Source: Rhodeus uyekii (lineage: Eukaryota; Chordata; Actinopteri; Cypriniformes; Acheilognathidae). From it: a DNA stretch of 64,000 bases. The DNA is taken from contig JAWRVZ010000075.1 of the NCBI GenBank assembly GCA_037043235.1, forward strand, positions 1,074,001 through 1,138,000, given 5' to 3'. Shown here one piece after another: positions 1 through 11,535 of the stretch. Position numbers and translations under genes: made by a program. The notes beneath the pieces are model-generated. The model saw only the letters and a list, made by a program, of their open reading frames with translations. It was not told the origin of the DNA and did no database searches. The stretch's first letter is position 1, and each line of letters begins with the position of its first letter.

Positions 1-414
1 CTCCACAATGCGAACGACAAAAGAGAGACTGTATTGTGAGAGCTTTGTGAAGTCAGCTTGGATATATGCACTTCGACAGCATGTGTTGTCAAACATAAAA
101 ACAGTCAGTTTTATTATCCAGCCGGAAATAAAAATCGTTTGATCGCTTTAAAAGAAGATTTTCACTGTTTACGTTCATAATGACATTGACATGATTACAA
201 GCACACTCCAGTATTGTTCATTTTAAAATTTTACCATAACATCAAAATTGACTCCACATTTATTTTAGTTAAGTTATTTATTAATTTTAGTTAAGTCTCT
301 ACTCTATCCTCTTGTGACTCTCATACATAATTCAGACTCCTCACCAGTTTTCTGTTTGCAATTATATAAAAAGACACCAACAGATCTAGTTGTACTTGCA
401 GAGTATTGTTTATA

Positions 415-1618
415 TACATTCTCCTAAAGGATTATTAGGAACACACTAATACTGTGTTTGACCCTTTCACCTTCAGAACTGCCTTAATTCTACGTGGCAT
501 TGATTCAACAAGGAGCTGAAATCATTCTTTAGAAATGTTGGCCATATTGATAGGAGCATCTCGCAGTTGATGGAGATTTGTGGGATGCACATCCAGGACA
601 CGAAGCTCCCGTTCCACCACATCCCAAAGATGCTCTATTGGGTTGAGATCTGGTGACTGTGGGGCATTTTAGTGCAGTGAACTCATTGTCATGTTCAAGA
701 AACCAATTTGAAATGATTCAAGCTTTGTGACATGGTGCATTATCCTGCTGGAAGCAGCATCAGAGGATGGGTACATGTTGGTCATGAAGGGATGGACATG
801 GTCAGAAACAATGCTCAGGTAGGCCGTGGCATTTAAACAATGCCCAATTGGTAAAAAGGGGCCTAAAGTGTGCCAAGAAAACATCACCATTACACCACCA
901 CCACCAGCCTGCACAGTGCTAACAAGGCATGATGGATCCATGTTCTCATTATGTTTACGCCAAATTCTGACTCTACCATCTGAATGTCTCAATAGAAATC
1001 CAGACTCAGACCAGGCAACATTTTTCCAGTCTTCAATTGTCCAATTTTGGTGAGCTTGTGCAAATTTTAGCGTCTTTTTCCTATTTGTAGTGGAGATGAG
1101 TGGTACCCGGTGGGGTCTTCTGCTGTTGTAGCCCATCCACCTCAAGGTTGTGCGTGTTGTGGCTTCACAAATGCTTTGCTGCAAACCTCGGTTGTAACGA
1201 GTGGTTATTTCAGTCAAAGTTGCTCTTCTATCAGCTTGAATCAGTCGCCCATGACCTCTGACCTCTAGCATCAACAAGGCATTTTCTCACACAGGACTGC
1301 CGTATACTGGATGTTTGTCCCTTTTCATACCATCTTTGTAAACCCTAGAAGGGTTGTGTGTGAAAATCCCAGAAACTGAGCAGATTGTGAAATACTCAGA
1401 CCGGCCCGTCTGACACCAACAACCATGCCACGCTCAAAACTGCTTAAATCACCTTTCTTTCCCATTCTGACATTCAGTTTGGAGTTCAGGAGATTGTCTT
1501 GACCAGGACCAAACCCTAAATGCATTGAAGCAACTGCCATGTGATTGGCTGATTAGATAATTGCATTAATGAGAAATTAATTAAACAGGTGTTCCTAATA
1601 ATCCTTTAGATGAGAGTA
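415..1618 (-). mobile_element. Tc1/mariner-like DNA transposon, decayed
   Basis: The ends are inverted repeats around CTAAAGGATTATTAGG (left near 424, right near 1592-1609), and each outer end abuts a TA dinucleotide (415-416 and 1617-1618), as expected for Tc1/mariner. On the minus strand the transposase remains in pieces: a WTIEDWKNVAWSES block, GGGGVMV, a frame-shifted DNAPCHKA block and NPIEHLWDVVEREL further downstream. The WSDES aspartate is lost (WSES) and there are several frameshifts and stops, so it is inactive. A second copy of the same family lies at 4506-6426 in the opposite orientation. Confidence 0.9.
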
Positions 1619-1640
1619 TGTTTTGTAATAGTGTATTATA

Positions 1641-1780
1641 CTTAAATTTATGCATTTATCAGACGCTTTTATCCAAAGCAACTTACATTGCATTCAAGAA
1701 ACACATTGAATCAGTTCTTGCTTTCCCTGGGATCGAATCCATGACCTTGGTGAAGGCTCTACTGATTGAGCTACAGGAAA
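1641..1780 (+). repeat. tRNA-like short interspersed repeat (family S), copy 1
   Basis: The core reads as TTATCCAAAGC(A/G)ACTTACATT, then AAGAAACACATTGA, then CTTGCTTTCCCTGGGATCGA followed by ATCCATGACCTTGG. The GATCGAATCC stretch resembles a tRNA T-arm/B-box. At least seven related copies occur in this window in both orientations, marking a dispersed SINE-like family. I cannot assign its database name. Confidence 0.75.
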
Positions 1781-2559
1781 GCTTCAATACAAGAAAATAC
1801 TCAATACAAATAAACAAGTGCACAAGAGATACTTATAGAAGCTATGCAGATCCTTTCACATCCTTGAGGGTCTCCTCAAAGAGACAGAGAGATTAGAGAG
1901 TGGCGTATGAAGTGAGTCAAACATTTTGTAATCTCTCAATACTGAAAACAAAAATGCTGCTCGACTGTAAATAGCCAATTGACCATTGGAACATATTTTG
2001 AGATTTTTGGTGCAATGTGATTGTTGTGGGACACGGATTGTTTTCATGCATTCACACTACCACTCAAAAGTCTGGAATAATTACGATTTTTAAAATGTTT
2101 TTGAAAGACGTCTCTTATGCTAACCAAGGCCGCATTTATAGTGTTTGAAAATACAGTAAAAAAAGTAATATGAAATATAATTATGATTTAAAAGAGATAT
2201 TTTTTAATTGAATGTATTTTACAATGTAATCTATTCCTGTGATGGCAAATATTTTGATTTGGTGCTCGATTATAATTCTTTTTTTTTTTCAAACTCTTTC
2301 AAAAACATTTAAAAATGTGAATTATTCCAAACGTTTGACAAGAAGTGTACACAGTAAAATTACGACAACATGTGCTGTCATCAAACAAAACAAACAAAAA
2401 GATTCAACTTATTTTTTTGTCAGTGTAATGTAATTTAAGTTTAAGTAATGACTCAAACATCCAAGTTGATTATACTTTTAAATATAATGCCGCAGGGTTT
2501 TTTCTACAGTGTACGTGAATTAGATGTTTGTTTGAATTAGATGTTTGTCACACCATGTT

Positions 2560-2680
2560 TCTGTAGCTCATCTTATCATGGAACACCAAGGTCATGGGTT
2601 CAGTTTCCCGTGAATGCATGTACTGACAAAACATAAGTCGCTCTGGATAAAAGCATTTGCCAAATGCATAAATGCACATA
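2560..2680 (-). repeat. tRNA-like short interspersed repeat (family S), copy 2, inverted
   Basis: Reversed copy of the same family: CCAAGGTCATGGGTTCAGTTTCCC followed by AAGTCGCTCTGGATAAAAGC and ATGCATAAATG. It is diverged and lacks part of the middle. Confidence 0.65.
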
Positions 2681-2772
2681 AAATTTTCTTTATTTTATTG
2701 TTCCAAACTGGGTTTCTCTTGCACAATAAGCCAATTTTTTTTTTAAAGAGTCCATTCCAATTTCGCTGAAAC

Positions 2773-2880
2773 GGCATATAGCATCACCAACCTGCTTTGA
2801 ACGCTTGAAGGCTAAGCAGCACTTGCTTAATGTACAATTACTAAGAGCATTTGTATGATTGGACGGTAATCCCCTGCCGT
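2773..2880 (+). repeat. 5S rRNA-like repeat fragment
   Basis: The order of short blocks follows 5S rRNA: AGCATCACCAACCTG (like GCCATACCACCCTG), AGGCTAAGCAG (like GAAGCTAAGCAGG), ATGATTGGACGG (like ACTTGGATGGG), then GGTAATCCCCTGCCGT. Divergence is high and the internal promoter is damaged, so this is a 5S-derived SINE or pseudogene and not a working 5S gene. Confidence 0.45.
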
Positions 2881-3608
2881 CACAGCAAATGGCCTCTGGG
2901 GGTTTTATTTTTAGGCGTATTTGAGAATCATAACTGAGGTTTAAGTCAAAGCGGCCGACATGACATGAAAAAAATGTGCCACCTTTATTTTGCCTTTCAT
3001 TCAGTCACTGTAATTTTAATCTTGTGAAGAAATAGAAAATAATGCACTGCAAAAAATAAAAATGCATTCTTTGATACGTGAGAGAGATTCTTCTAATTTT
3101 CAGTTTTTTATTTTTTATTCTCAAGTAAACATATCTTGATTTTAAGAATGCTTAGATATTTGTACGGGAAAACAAGACAAAAAGACTTTTTTTTTCCACA
3201 ATCCTAATATATTTTGAGATTTCAACCAGTTCAAATGATAATGAGATGTATAAATATGATTAAAAAATGAAAACAGACATTTAACCAAATCATTTGAAGA
3301 CTGAAGTGGACCAAAAGCAATAGTTAATTGAATAAAAACCCCAAAACATTTTAAAAAACCAATAACCATTAAAAATCCCTGATTTTAGCCTTCTACTAGA
3401 AAGCCATCCCAAAAAAAAGTTAAAAGTAAAGTAAATCTACAGGTCATTTGGACCAAATGAGACCCGATTTGTGACCATACTGACACTGTAAGACGGGGTT
3501 GGAAAGGGTTTTTATGGGAGGTTTTTGGGGAGAATTTTACAGTGCTTTGGTGGAGTTTGCAGAAAATGTTCTGTGTTGTGCTTACAAGGGTTTGACAGAA
3601 AGACTAAC

Positions 3609-3749
3609 CTGCTCCGAGAGGTTCTTGGAGCGCAGGAAGAAGCCAAGCAGACATCCGATAACCACGGCCAGCACTGAGAGGATCAGCAGGCCGTTCTGCT
3701 TACAAACCCCTTTCACTCGCACCCACACTGCATCCAGCGCCACGGCCAT
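3609..3749 (-). CDS. slc1a7: First coding exon of excitatory amino acid transporter 5
   Basis: Exactly 47 codons from ATG at 3749-3747 to a donor GTTAGT (3608-3603) after residue Q47. Residues 15-40, VCKQNGLLILSVLAVVIG then CLLGFFLR, match the start of transmembrane helix 1 of SLC1A7/EAAT5, a photoreceptor and bipolar-cell sodium-dependent glutamate transporter with a large chloride conductance. The LSEQ end and exon break fall where human EAAT5 has LSPQ. Upstream in-frame extension would need a GTG start, so the ATG was chosen. Other EAATs share the GLLILSV pattern, but the CLLGFFLR run fits EAAT5 best. Teleosts have two slc1a7 paralogues and I cannot say which this is. The remaining exons are outside the window to the left. 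Confidence 0.85.
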
Positions 3750-4505
3750 CGTGTGTCCCACGTCCACAAAACACCAGCCACACTAGCAGATCTCCATATA
3801 TCCACCACCCAAATCCAGATGGGAGAACAACCCACGCAGATGGACGTTGGACGGAGAGTGAGAGAGAAAGAGGTGTTTTGCAGTTTAGCTCAGACCCTGG
3901 GTAAAACTCTCATACTCTCTCTTTCTCGTCTCTTGTTCTTCCCTATGCAGAGTCGGACTAAGATCATCACATTTTTCAAGCATCCACTGTTTCCAGCCCA
4001 TTCGGGACGGATCAGCTCCGCCCACCTTCCAGCTCAGCCAATAGGAAGTGAGCGACAGTTGTTGTGCACAGTGCGTGCAGCATCAATCCTATTAGCATCA
4101 GGGTCCCTGGCCTGGATTACAAACATAAAGCATCAAATGAAGATAAAACTGGCTGGATCTATTCATACACTACACTGAATGACGAGAAATGCCTCTTTTA
4201 CGAGCGTGTGAATGTTTACAGATCCATATCTTTGTGCATTCTTTGAAGGGAATGGAAATTTCCCATGAGGTTATAGTGCATCAGCTTTTGAATTGATTCT
4301 GACTTCTCTTTTACTAGTAGCATAACCATTTTAAGATCTAAACATGCAAATTGTAACAGGATTTGTAGTTCCAATTCTGTAGAAATACATGACATACTTA
4401 AGAAACATTGAGTAATGATGTTGAAAATACAGTTTTAATCACAGGAAAACATTACATTTTACACTATATATTCACATAGAAAACAGCTATTTTTCTCTGC
4501 AATAA
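3750..4505. promoter_or_regulatory. Presumed slc1a7 5' leader and promoter region
   Basis: This interval lies directly upstream of the slc1a7 start codon. It is unique-looking DNA up to about 4130, richer in GC than its surroundings, and contains a CCAAT box on the plus strand (4036-4040, read as AGCCAATAGG). No TATA box or initiator could be placed with confidence. From about 4200 to 4505 the DNA is AT-rich with nothing recognisable. Confidence 0.35.
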
Positions 4506-4966
4506 TACTCTCATCTAAAGGATCATTAAGAACACCTGTTTAATAAATTTCTCATTAATGCAATTATCTAATCAGCAAATCACATGGCAGTTGCTTCAAT
4601 GCATTTAGGTGTTGGTCCTGGTCAAGACAATCTCCTGAACTCCAAACTGAATGTCAGAATGGGAAAGAAAGGAGATTTGATCAATTTTGAGTATTGCATG
4701 GTTGTTGGTGTCAGACGGGCCGGTCTGAGTGTTTAACAATCTGCTCAGTTACTGGGATTTTCACGCACAACCATTTCTAGGGTTTACAAAGAATGCTTTG
4801 AAAAGGGAAAAACATCCAGTATGCGGCAGTCCTGTGGGAGAAAATGCCTTGTTGATGCTAGAGGTCAGAGGTCATGGGCCGACTGATTCAAGCTGATAGA
4901 AGAGTAACTTTGACCGAAATAACCACTCGTTACAACCGAGGTTTGCAGCAAAGCATTTGTGAAGCC

Positions 4967-5393
4967 TGTGGTGGAAATTCTTTTCCTAAATGTTTATCAA
5001 TAAAGCACAAGTGAGATTCTCGAAAAGGTATAACAATCTTAAAGCTTTATTTCTTGCAAGAAAGGCATTCACCCACACAGACAGCATCTAAGCATGTGAA
5101 GGCAAAGAGCATAAAGTTTCATTACTCTTTATACAGTTTTCTAAGCCCCCACCTTTGCTTCTTCTAAGATCAGCTCATCATGCTTAATGACTAAACACAA
5201 TATGTAATATTGTAATAGAAATAATATTCTTCGTGTACTAGGTACAGTTTGGATCTGTGCTTGCTAGCAACTTACAACAGAAACAGAACATTCAGTTATA
5301 TTGATAAGCTTGCCTACGTCTAAGAATAAGGATTAATAAGTGCATATACTTCTAAAGATTAATGAGTACATAAGAAATAAAATTTCTATCACA
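4967..5393 (-). mobile_element. Long terminal repeat, minus orientation, inside the Tc1 copy
   Basis: The interval starts TGTGGTGGAAATTC and ends TTCTATCACA, so on the minus strand it runs TGTGATAGAA...TTTCCACCACA, the usual TG...CA form. On that strand there is a TATAAA (5133-5128) and, 80 bp later, AATAAA (5051-5046), in the order expected of an LTR. Directly outside its 5' end on the minus strand is a purine-rich run, AAAAAGGGGTGGAG (5407-5394), which looks like the polypurine tract that precedes a 3' LTR. Confidence 0.7.
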
Positions 5394-5687
5394 CTCCACC
5401 CCTTTTTCATTTTTGAAAACCTAAAACATGATAACATGACATTGTATCCACGTGTACAATGATCCCTCGGCCAACGACCAGGTTTTTTCGTTTTTTCGTT
5501 CTTCTTGCGTTGTTACTCATTGTTCCAGCACCTTTCGACAATGTGTCCCTTGGATCCAGGTTCTCTTCTCAGCTACTTTCACTGCTGTTTATGTCACTCC
5601 CGTGCGTATTTTTACTACTTGGAATGGCCCCAGCCAGCACCTCTGCTTCCAATGCTTCCGCCTCAGAGAACGACGCCTCACGAGAAC
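5394..5687 (-). mobile_element. Internal remnant attached to the LTR
   Basis: This DNA lies between the polypurine-like run and the point where Tc1 sequence resumes (about 5688). It is absent from the other Tc1 copy, so it came with the LTR. On the minus strand it shows only broken frames and no protein motif I can name. The other LTR and target duplication are missing, so the element is truncated. Confidence 0.5.
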
Positions 5688-6426
5688 GACACACACAACC
5701 TTGAGGCGGATGGGGTACAACAGCAGAAGACCCCACCGGGTGCCACACATCTCCACTACAAATAGGAAAAAGAGGCTACAATTTGTACAAACTCAACAAA
5801 ATTGGACAATTGAAGACTGGAAAAATGTTGCCTGGTCTGAGTCTCGATTTCTGTTGAGACATTCAGATGGTAGAGTCGGAATTTGGCGTAAACAGAATGA
5901 GAACATGGATCCATCATACCTTGTTACCACTGTGCAGGCTGGTGGTGGTGGTGTAATGGTGTGGGGGGTGTTTTATTGGCAAACTTAGTGCCAATTGGGC
6001 ATGCCCTACCTGAGCATTGTTTCTGACCATGTCCATCCCTTTATGACCACCATGTACCCATCCTCTGATGCTGCTTCCAGCAGGATAATGCACCATGTCA
6101 CAAAGCTTGAATCATTTAAAATAGGTTTCATTGAATAGGTTTCACATGTCAATGAGTTCACGGTACTAAAATGGCCCACAGTCACCAGATCTCAACCCAA
6201 TAGAGCATCTTTGGGATGTGGTGGAACGGGAGCTTCGTGTCCTGGATGTGCATCCCACAAATCTCCATCAACTGCAAGATGCTCCTATCAATATGATCCA
6301 ACATTTCTAAAGAATGCTTTCAGCAGCTTGTTGAATCAATGCCACGTAGAATTAAGGCAGCTCTGAAGGCGGAAGGGGGTCCAACACAGTATTAGTGTGT
6401 TCCTAATAATCCTTTAGGTGAGTGTA

Positions 6427-7015
6427 TTTCAAAATATATTATTTCATATTACAGTTTTTACTGGATTTTTTATCAAATAAATGCAGCATTTATGCACATA
6501 CAAGCTTCCCTAAGCTTTCTAACAGAGTGTCAATAAAAAAGAAGCAAACTATCAAACTAAAATAATATATAGTATGAAAAGGTAGGCAATCTGCACAGTC
6601 AGGGATTTTTACACAGGAGATCAGAGAATCACAGGAGCATTAGATGACATAATCCCGGCACACCACACACATCTCCGCTCCTCATTCACAATTAATCCAG
6701 AGCACCGAAGGCCAAGCATCGCTCTCCAGCTGTCTTACTCATCAATGACTCTCAGAAGACGCACGAGCGCTGGGTCAGTCACTACACAGAACGAACAAAT
6801 AAAGAGCTTTTACTGGAAGAATGCCTGTCATATGCTTTATTAAAACACACTGAACCCTGCGAGTGATAATAGACTGCACTTAAACCGAAGTGGTAAACCT
6901 GCCAGAGCTTCTTTGTAAATTTTAATGATTCATCATCAGAAATACTTTGCACTTCCATTCTGCTTCAAATGTCAAAAATAATTTGACTCACTCTTTTTCT
7001 CTCTTTGCCTTAAAG
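6427..7015. other. Intergenic, mostly unassigned
   Basis: No gene is visible. A block near 6732-6774 (CTGTCTTACTCATCAATGAC and the following bases) recurs near 10188-10230, suggesting a shared but unidentified dispersed repeat. Confidence 0.4.
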
Positions 7016-7500
7016 CAGGGGTCGGCAACCATCACGTTTGAGCTTCAGCGAGAACCAATGCGGTTCGATCTTGTGTTACGAGTCACGTTTGAGCTTCGGC
7101 GAGAACCAATGCGGTTCGTTCTCGTGTTACGCGTCACGTTTGAGCTTCGGCGAGAACCAATGCGGTTCGATCTTGTGTTACGAATCACGTTTGAGCTTCG
7201 GCGAGAACCAATGAGGTTCGTTCTCGTGTTACGCGTCATGTTTGAGCTTCGGCGAGAACCAATGAGGTTCGTTCTCGTGTTACGCGTCATGTTTGAGCTT
7301 CGGCGAGAACCAATGAGGTTCGTTCTCGTGTTACGCATCACGTTTGAGCTTCGGCGAGAACCAATGAGGTTCGTTCTCGTGTTACGCGTCACGTTTGAGC
7401 TTCGCCGAGAACCAATGAGGTTCGTTCTCGTGTTACGCGTCACGTTTGACCTTCAGCAAGAACCAATGAAGTTTGTTCTTTTGCATCAAGCAGGTTCCAA
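7016..7500 (+). repeat. 51-bp minisatellite next to a hAT-like terminus
   Basis: About nine copies of a 51-bp unit with core GAGCTTCGGCGAGAACCAAT and GTTCGTTCTCGTGTTACGCG run from about 7033 to 7500. CAGGGGTCGGCAACC at 7016-7030 immediately precedes it and is a typical hAT/Charlie-type terminal sequence; no matching right terminus was found. Because 51 is a multiple of three and the unit lacks stops, frames stay open on both strands (191 and 132 codons). These are treated as artefacts of the repeat. Confidence 0.85.
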
Positions 7501-9468
7501 TGAGCTTGTTTATGTTTGCTGATCAATGTTGAGAATAAAAACCTAAATTAAATCTGTTAATTATATAAATCAATTGTGTCTCTTCAGAAAAGTTGGACTA
7601 AACTTCCAGTACTCAGTTCATTTGGATTATTTTTACCATCTATTTATGAAATTTTTGAAGCATTAAAGTGGTAGTTGTATAGCTATCAATGGAGTGATAT
7701 AAATCTGTTAGATTTCATTAGAAAGAGCTAAAAAAAAAGATCCAAAAATGAACGAAAGTATTGGAATGGCTATGAATGAGGTTTGGTGAGTAATTAATTG
7801 CAGAATTTTTATTATTTTTATTTTAAACTACCCCTATAAGGAATTATTATCTTATATAAATGTTACTTTACATGACTCAATGCTTAAAACAATGAATGAC
7901 TGAATGACAAGAATTACTGTGTATTTTCAGTTGTTTATTAACTGGAACTTCATTCAGTTCAGTTAAAAATACTGCCATCATTTTAATCATCCTCATTTCA
8001 AACCTGTATGACTTTCTTTCATCGGTCGAACACAAAAGGGAATGTTTGCCAGGATATCTTTCCATTCAATAAAAACAGTCATGCTCCAAAAATAACATTC
8101 TGAAAATGCAAAAACATTTTTTTTCAATATTAGCTTCATACAAAACCGCACGTATAATGGTATGTTTTCATTTTGATGTGGACACCCTTGTACTTTTGCC
8201 AAATTCCTACTCCTCTTATCCATAACAAAGGACAGAAAGAAGCAGAAATGCCAAAGCATTGACTGTGTTGACAAATAACAGTGCAACATAACAATAATTT
8301 GACATAAGAAATAAATTCAAAATGATCACAAAATCTTAAATTGCTAAATATTCTGCTGATAAGACTAAGTCAAACTCCAACACTCTTCTGAATAGTTTGC
8401 ATTTTTGTGTGTTTTTAAATCTCAAAGGTTTGGAAGAAACTTTCCCAGCATTATGTACTTATGACTGACAAACTATTGCCCTGAAATCTGCATATGTGTT
8501 TTGTTTTTTGATGAACGGAGGGAAAGGGAGACATTTTTAGGACATGGAGACAACTCTAATATGAGACTCGTGCGTCATACATCGTGTTTCATTCAGGACA
8601 GCCGCCAACGGATGTTTACCAGTAGAGTAATCCGACTCAGTCTGGCCGTCCCACATGCACACACTCTGAGATAGACCTCTCTTTACCTCTACATGTACCA
8701 TCCCGTGACACCATTCCTGGCATGACCTCTTTAAAGGCCTGGAGTTTGCATTGTTTAGGGAACTCATAGCTAGTGTTATTTTGCATGAAGAAAAACATGC
8801 AAACAATATAAGTGTAAATGTGTGCGTGCAAAGTTGCATGTGTGCACAATTGTGTTTCGTCATCCCGCACGTCACATGTTTGCTCAGACTCCATGCTCAG
8901 TAATCCCACTCTTTTGCCAATATTTCTACTCAATCTGGTTTCATCAGGTCAGGATTAGCAGAGATTAGTCAAATGTCCAGCCGCTGCCATGCACATTCAC
9001 TCATTCATTAATAATGTTAATGTCTCTGTCATCAGAAGGCAGCACATGACATTTCTCTCACTATCTTTTTATCTCTCACTATTTCAGGTAAATCCCATAA
9101 ACGTAGAGATGGAAGCAAGCAATATGCCAAAAATGGCCGTTTTCAGCCTTTTTTCAAGTGCCTGGAACACCCCAGTAACCAACTTTTTTGTCAATAACTT
9201 TAAAACTGTGTTGTTGCTTTTTGAAGGGTGACAGCAGAACTATTATCTGTCATTGAAGCAGAGAAGGTTAAATAATGGACAATGACTCAAAACAAACCGA
9301 GTGTGTGAGGAGGGTGCAGCATGTGGATTGGACGTGATTGTCGATCATCAAAGCTAATTCTCCAGCTAGAAAAGAGGCTTAGTCTGGCCAGAGAGGGGAG
9401 TAGGAATCTAATTCTCAAAATTACCTAATTTTCTCTGGTTTATTTTAACACTATGACCATAACATGCC
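7501..9468. other. Intergenic, nothing recognised
   Basis: AT-rich DNA. Open frames here are short, have no recognisable domain and no splice context. I see no RNA gene or repeat structure. Confidence 0.45.
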
Positions 9469-10055
9469 TGTCACGTATTTGTTGTCTCTCTGTTTCTTCC
9501 TGGTTTATCCTGTACTCTCAGTGTTTTTCCACTCACCTGTCTCGTCATCGATCACCTTGTTAGTCTTGTCAGCTGTGTCTTGTTCCCCCATTTAACCCTT
9601 GTGTAAATCTACCCTGTGTTTCCTTCAGTCTTGGGCCGTTATCCTCGATTGCATGTCGTGGTCTGTCCACAACCTGTTCTCTTCGTTAGAAACGTTTTTG
9701 CATAGTACGTGCTATTTTGGTTGACGTAAATTGGTTTTGGTTGAGTTTCCGTTTTTAAAGTTTAAGTTCATCTATCACTAGACAACCGTGACAATACAAC
9801 GGACTCGGCTAAAAGTAAAAAAAAAAAAGATATGCGACGGACCCTGCTAATAGAGCAAGCAGATAAATTCATCAGTCTTGCCCAAAAGCGTTGGGATTTA
9901 AAGACATACTGGGCCGAATTCAGCAGTCTCGCTATTTATAATACATGCTATTTTGGTTGATGTAAAAAGGTTTACTTGAGTTTGCGTTATTAAAGTCTAT
10001 TTAAGTTCATCCTGGTTTCCTCGCCATCACCCTGCACCACACATCAACCGTGACA
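9469..10055 (+). mobile_element. Internally deleted Ty3/gypsy-like retrotransposon
   Basis: A 5' LTR runs 9469-9793, starting TGTCACG and ending CCGTGACA. After it comes ATACAACGGACTCGGC and then a gag scrap (about 9833-9945) whose plus frame reads EQADKFISLAQKRWDLKTYW followed by AEFSSLA, the pattern seen at the N-terminus of gypsy gag. From about 9943 the sequence returns to LTR 3' sequence (ATGCTATTTTGGTTGA, TTTAAGTTCATC) and ends CCGTGACA at 10055. The flanks ATGCC and ATACC could be a 5-bp target duplication with one change. pol is entirely missing. Confidence 0.8.
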
Positions 10056-11381
10056 ATACCTCAGAATGATAGTGACTTACATTTCTTTGAAGTGCATGTC
10101 AGTAAATCACACTTCCTGTCATTCCAATTCAACATCCTGTGGGTTTAGGATATTCAACTAATTCAGAAATTCAACTCAACAGCAACAGCTGTCTTACTCA
10201 TCAATGACTCTCAGAAGATGCACAAGCGTTTTATTTCATTTTATCATTTTATTAAAATGATCTTTACACTTAGACAAAAAAATGGTTATTTTAAGAACTG
10301 ATCATTGAAAAGGTTTTTTGAGGAACCCCAAAGTGGTTATCTTATGCCAGAGAGGAAAGTTTGTTTTTAAGAGTGTACTATTTATCATAGATAGTGTAAA
10401 CTATCTATTTTTCCAAATGGGATGTGTAGTTCAACATCCTCATTGGTCCTGGAACAGTATTCCTACCAACTGATCAGATATAAGGTTTAGGAAACCCAAC
10501 ACAAATAAAAACGACCTGACTTCAGTCATTGCATTACCAGATTTTAAAGTTACTACAGTGAGATCTTTGGAGGGTTGAAGAGCACTGGGCTTAAAAATAA
10601 TGGTCATTTGGAAGTTTGTGGCTTCAAAATGTCCCATTAACATTTAGTTTACGCCATTTCAAACAGAGTGAACAAGGCAGAAAGCTGAAATGTTTTTCTT
10701 TTCTCCTCCTGAATCCATCCAACAAAGTACTTCATATGAGATAAATATGAAAAAAGGCGCTCGAAAAGGCACTTTCTATTTTTATGAAGCAAGGCAAGAG
10801 CTTGTACTGGCATGAATCAGTAAAAACAGAGGTTGACCACAAGGTCAAATCATCAACTTCAATCACTCCACTCAATGGCTCTTCCCTTGTTCTGTCCTTC
10901 ACTCTCTCTCTCTGGTCTTTCTCCACCAAACACTTAATTCTTTTCTACTGCTTTTTGCTTAGCTCAATCCACTGCCAACCTCTCCTAGACTAGCTGTGCA
11001 CTCGCTGACCCACATATATATTTTCTTACTCCATGTTCTTCAGATCAGATACGATCAACAGGGCAGCTGACTCATTAGATAGAGCACAACCAGTGGCGCT
11101 CATTCAGGTCCGTGAGTAAAATATCTAGTCAGCCAGCATGCATTAATGGCACAAATCAGTATGTGACTGTACATTTCAGATAGAGGTCTGATTGCACTTG
11201 CACGCCAAGTGGTCCTCAAGCACATGCTCTAGAAAATTGCCCTTTTCTAAATTATAAGTGCATTCTTTCATTTTTAAATTTGGCTCATGGCATCAATTCT
11301 CAATTAAAAGCCCTCTTCAAAGCATCACACTAAGCACTACTATACACATAATTACCATATATCCATAGTAATACTATATAC
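10056..11381. other. Intergenic, nothing firmly recognised
   Basis: No gene is visible. Around 10290-10360 the sequence resembles the fish short repeats built on GGAACCCCAAAGTGGTT, but boundaries are unclear. Confidence 0.4.
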
Positions 11382-11535
11382 CTACATTTATGCATTTGGT
11401 AGACTCTTTTATCCAAAGCGACTTACATTTGCAGTCAAGAAACACACTGACATTCTTATCGGTTCTTGCTTTCCCTGGGAATCAAACCCATGACCTTGGC
11501 GCTGTAAACACCAATGCTCCACTGGTTCACAGGTA
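11382..11535 (+). repeat. tRNA-like short interspersed repeat (family S), copy 3
   Basis: Good copy: ATTTATGCATTTGGTAGAC, TTATCCAAAGCGACTTACAT, AAGAAACACACTGACATTC, then CTTGCTTTCCCTGGGAATCA and CCCATGACCTTGGCG. A 3'-truncated fragment of the same family occurs at 11776-11814. Confidence 0.8.

Larger units (their letters stand above)
1..3608 (-). other. slc1a7: slc1a7 intron 1 (part)
   Basis: This stretch lies downstream, on the minus strand, of the splice donor that closes the slc1a7 first coding exon, so it is read as intron 1 running off the left edge. No further slc1a7 exon was recognised on the minus strand. It contains a Tc1-like element, two copies of the tRNA-like short repeat and a 5S-like fragment, listed separately. 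The rest (1-414, 1800-2550, 2890-3600) is AT-rich DNA in which I see nothing specific. Confidence 0.65.
4506..6426 (+). mobile_element. Tc1/mariner-like transposon, second copy, split by an LTR insertion
   Basis: Same family as 415-1618, opposite orientation. It begins TACTCTCATCTAAAGG and ends CCTTTAGGTGAGTGTA, with TA at both ends. The transposase is in plus orientation: WTIEDWKNVAWSES, GGGGVMVWG, CAGGATAATGCACCATGTCA (the DNAPCH block, 6078-6097) and NPIEHLWDVVEREL near 6200. Aligning to the first copy shows foreign DNA between GTGAAGCC (ending 4966) and about 5687. Frameshifts remain, so it is dead. Confidence 0.9.

Noticed and set aside
2773..2880. Functional 5S rRNA gene
   Set aside because: Too diverged in the internal control region and lacks a clean T-run terminator; only a 5S-derived fragment.
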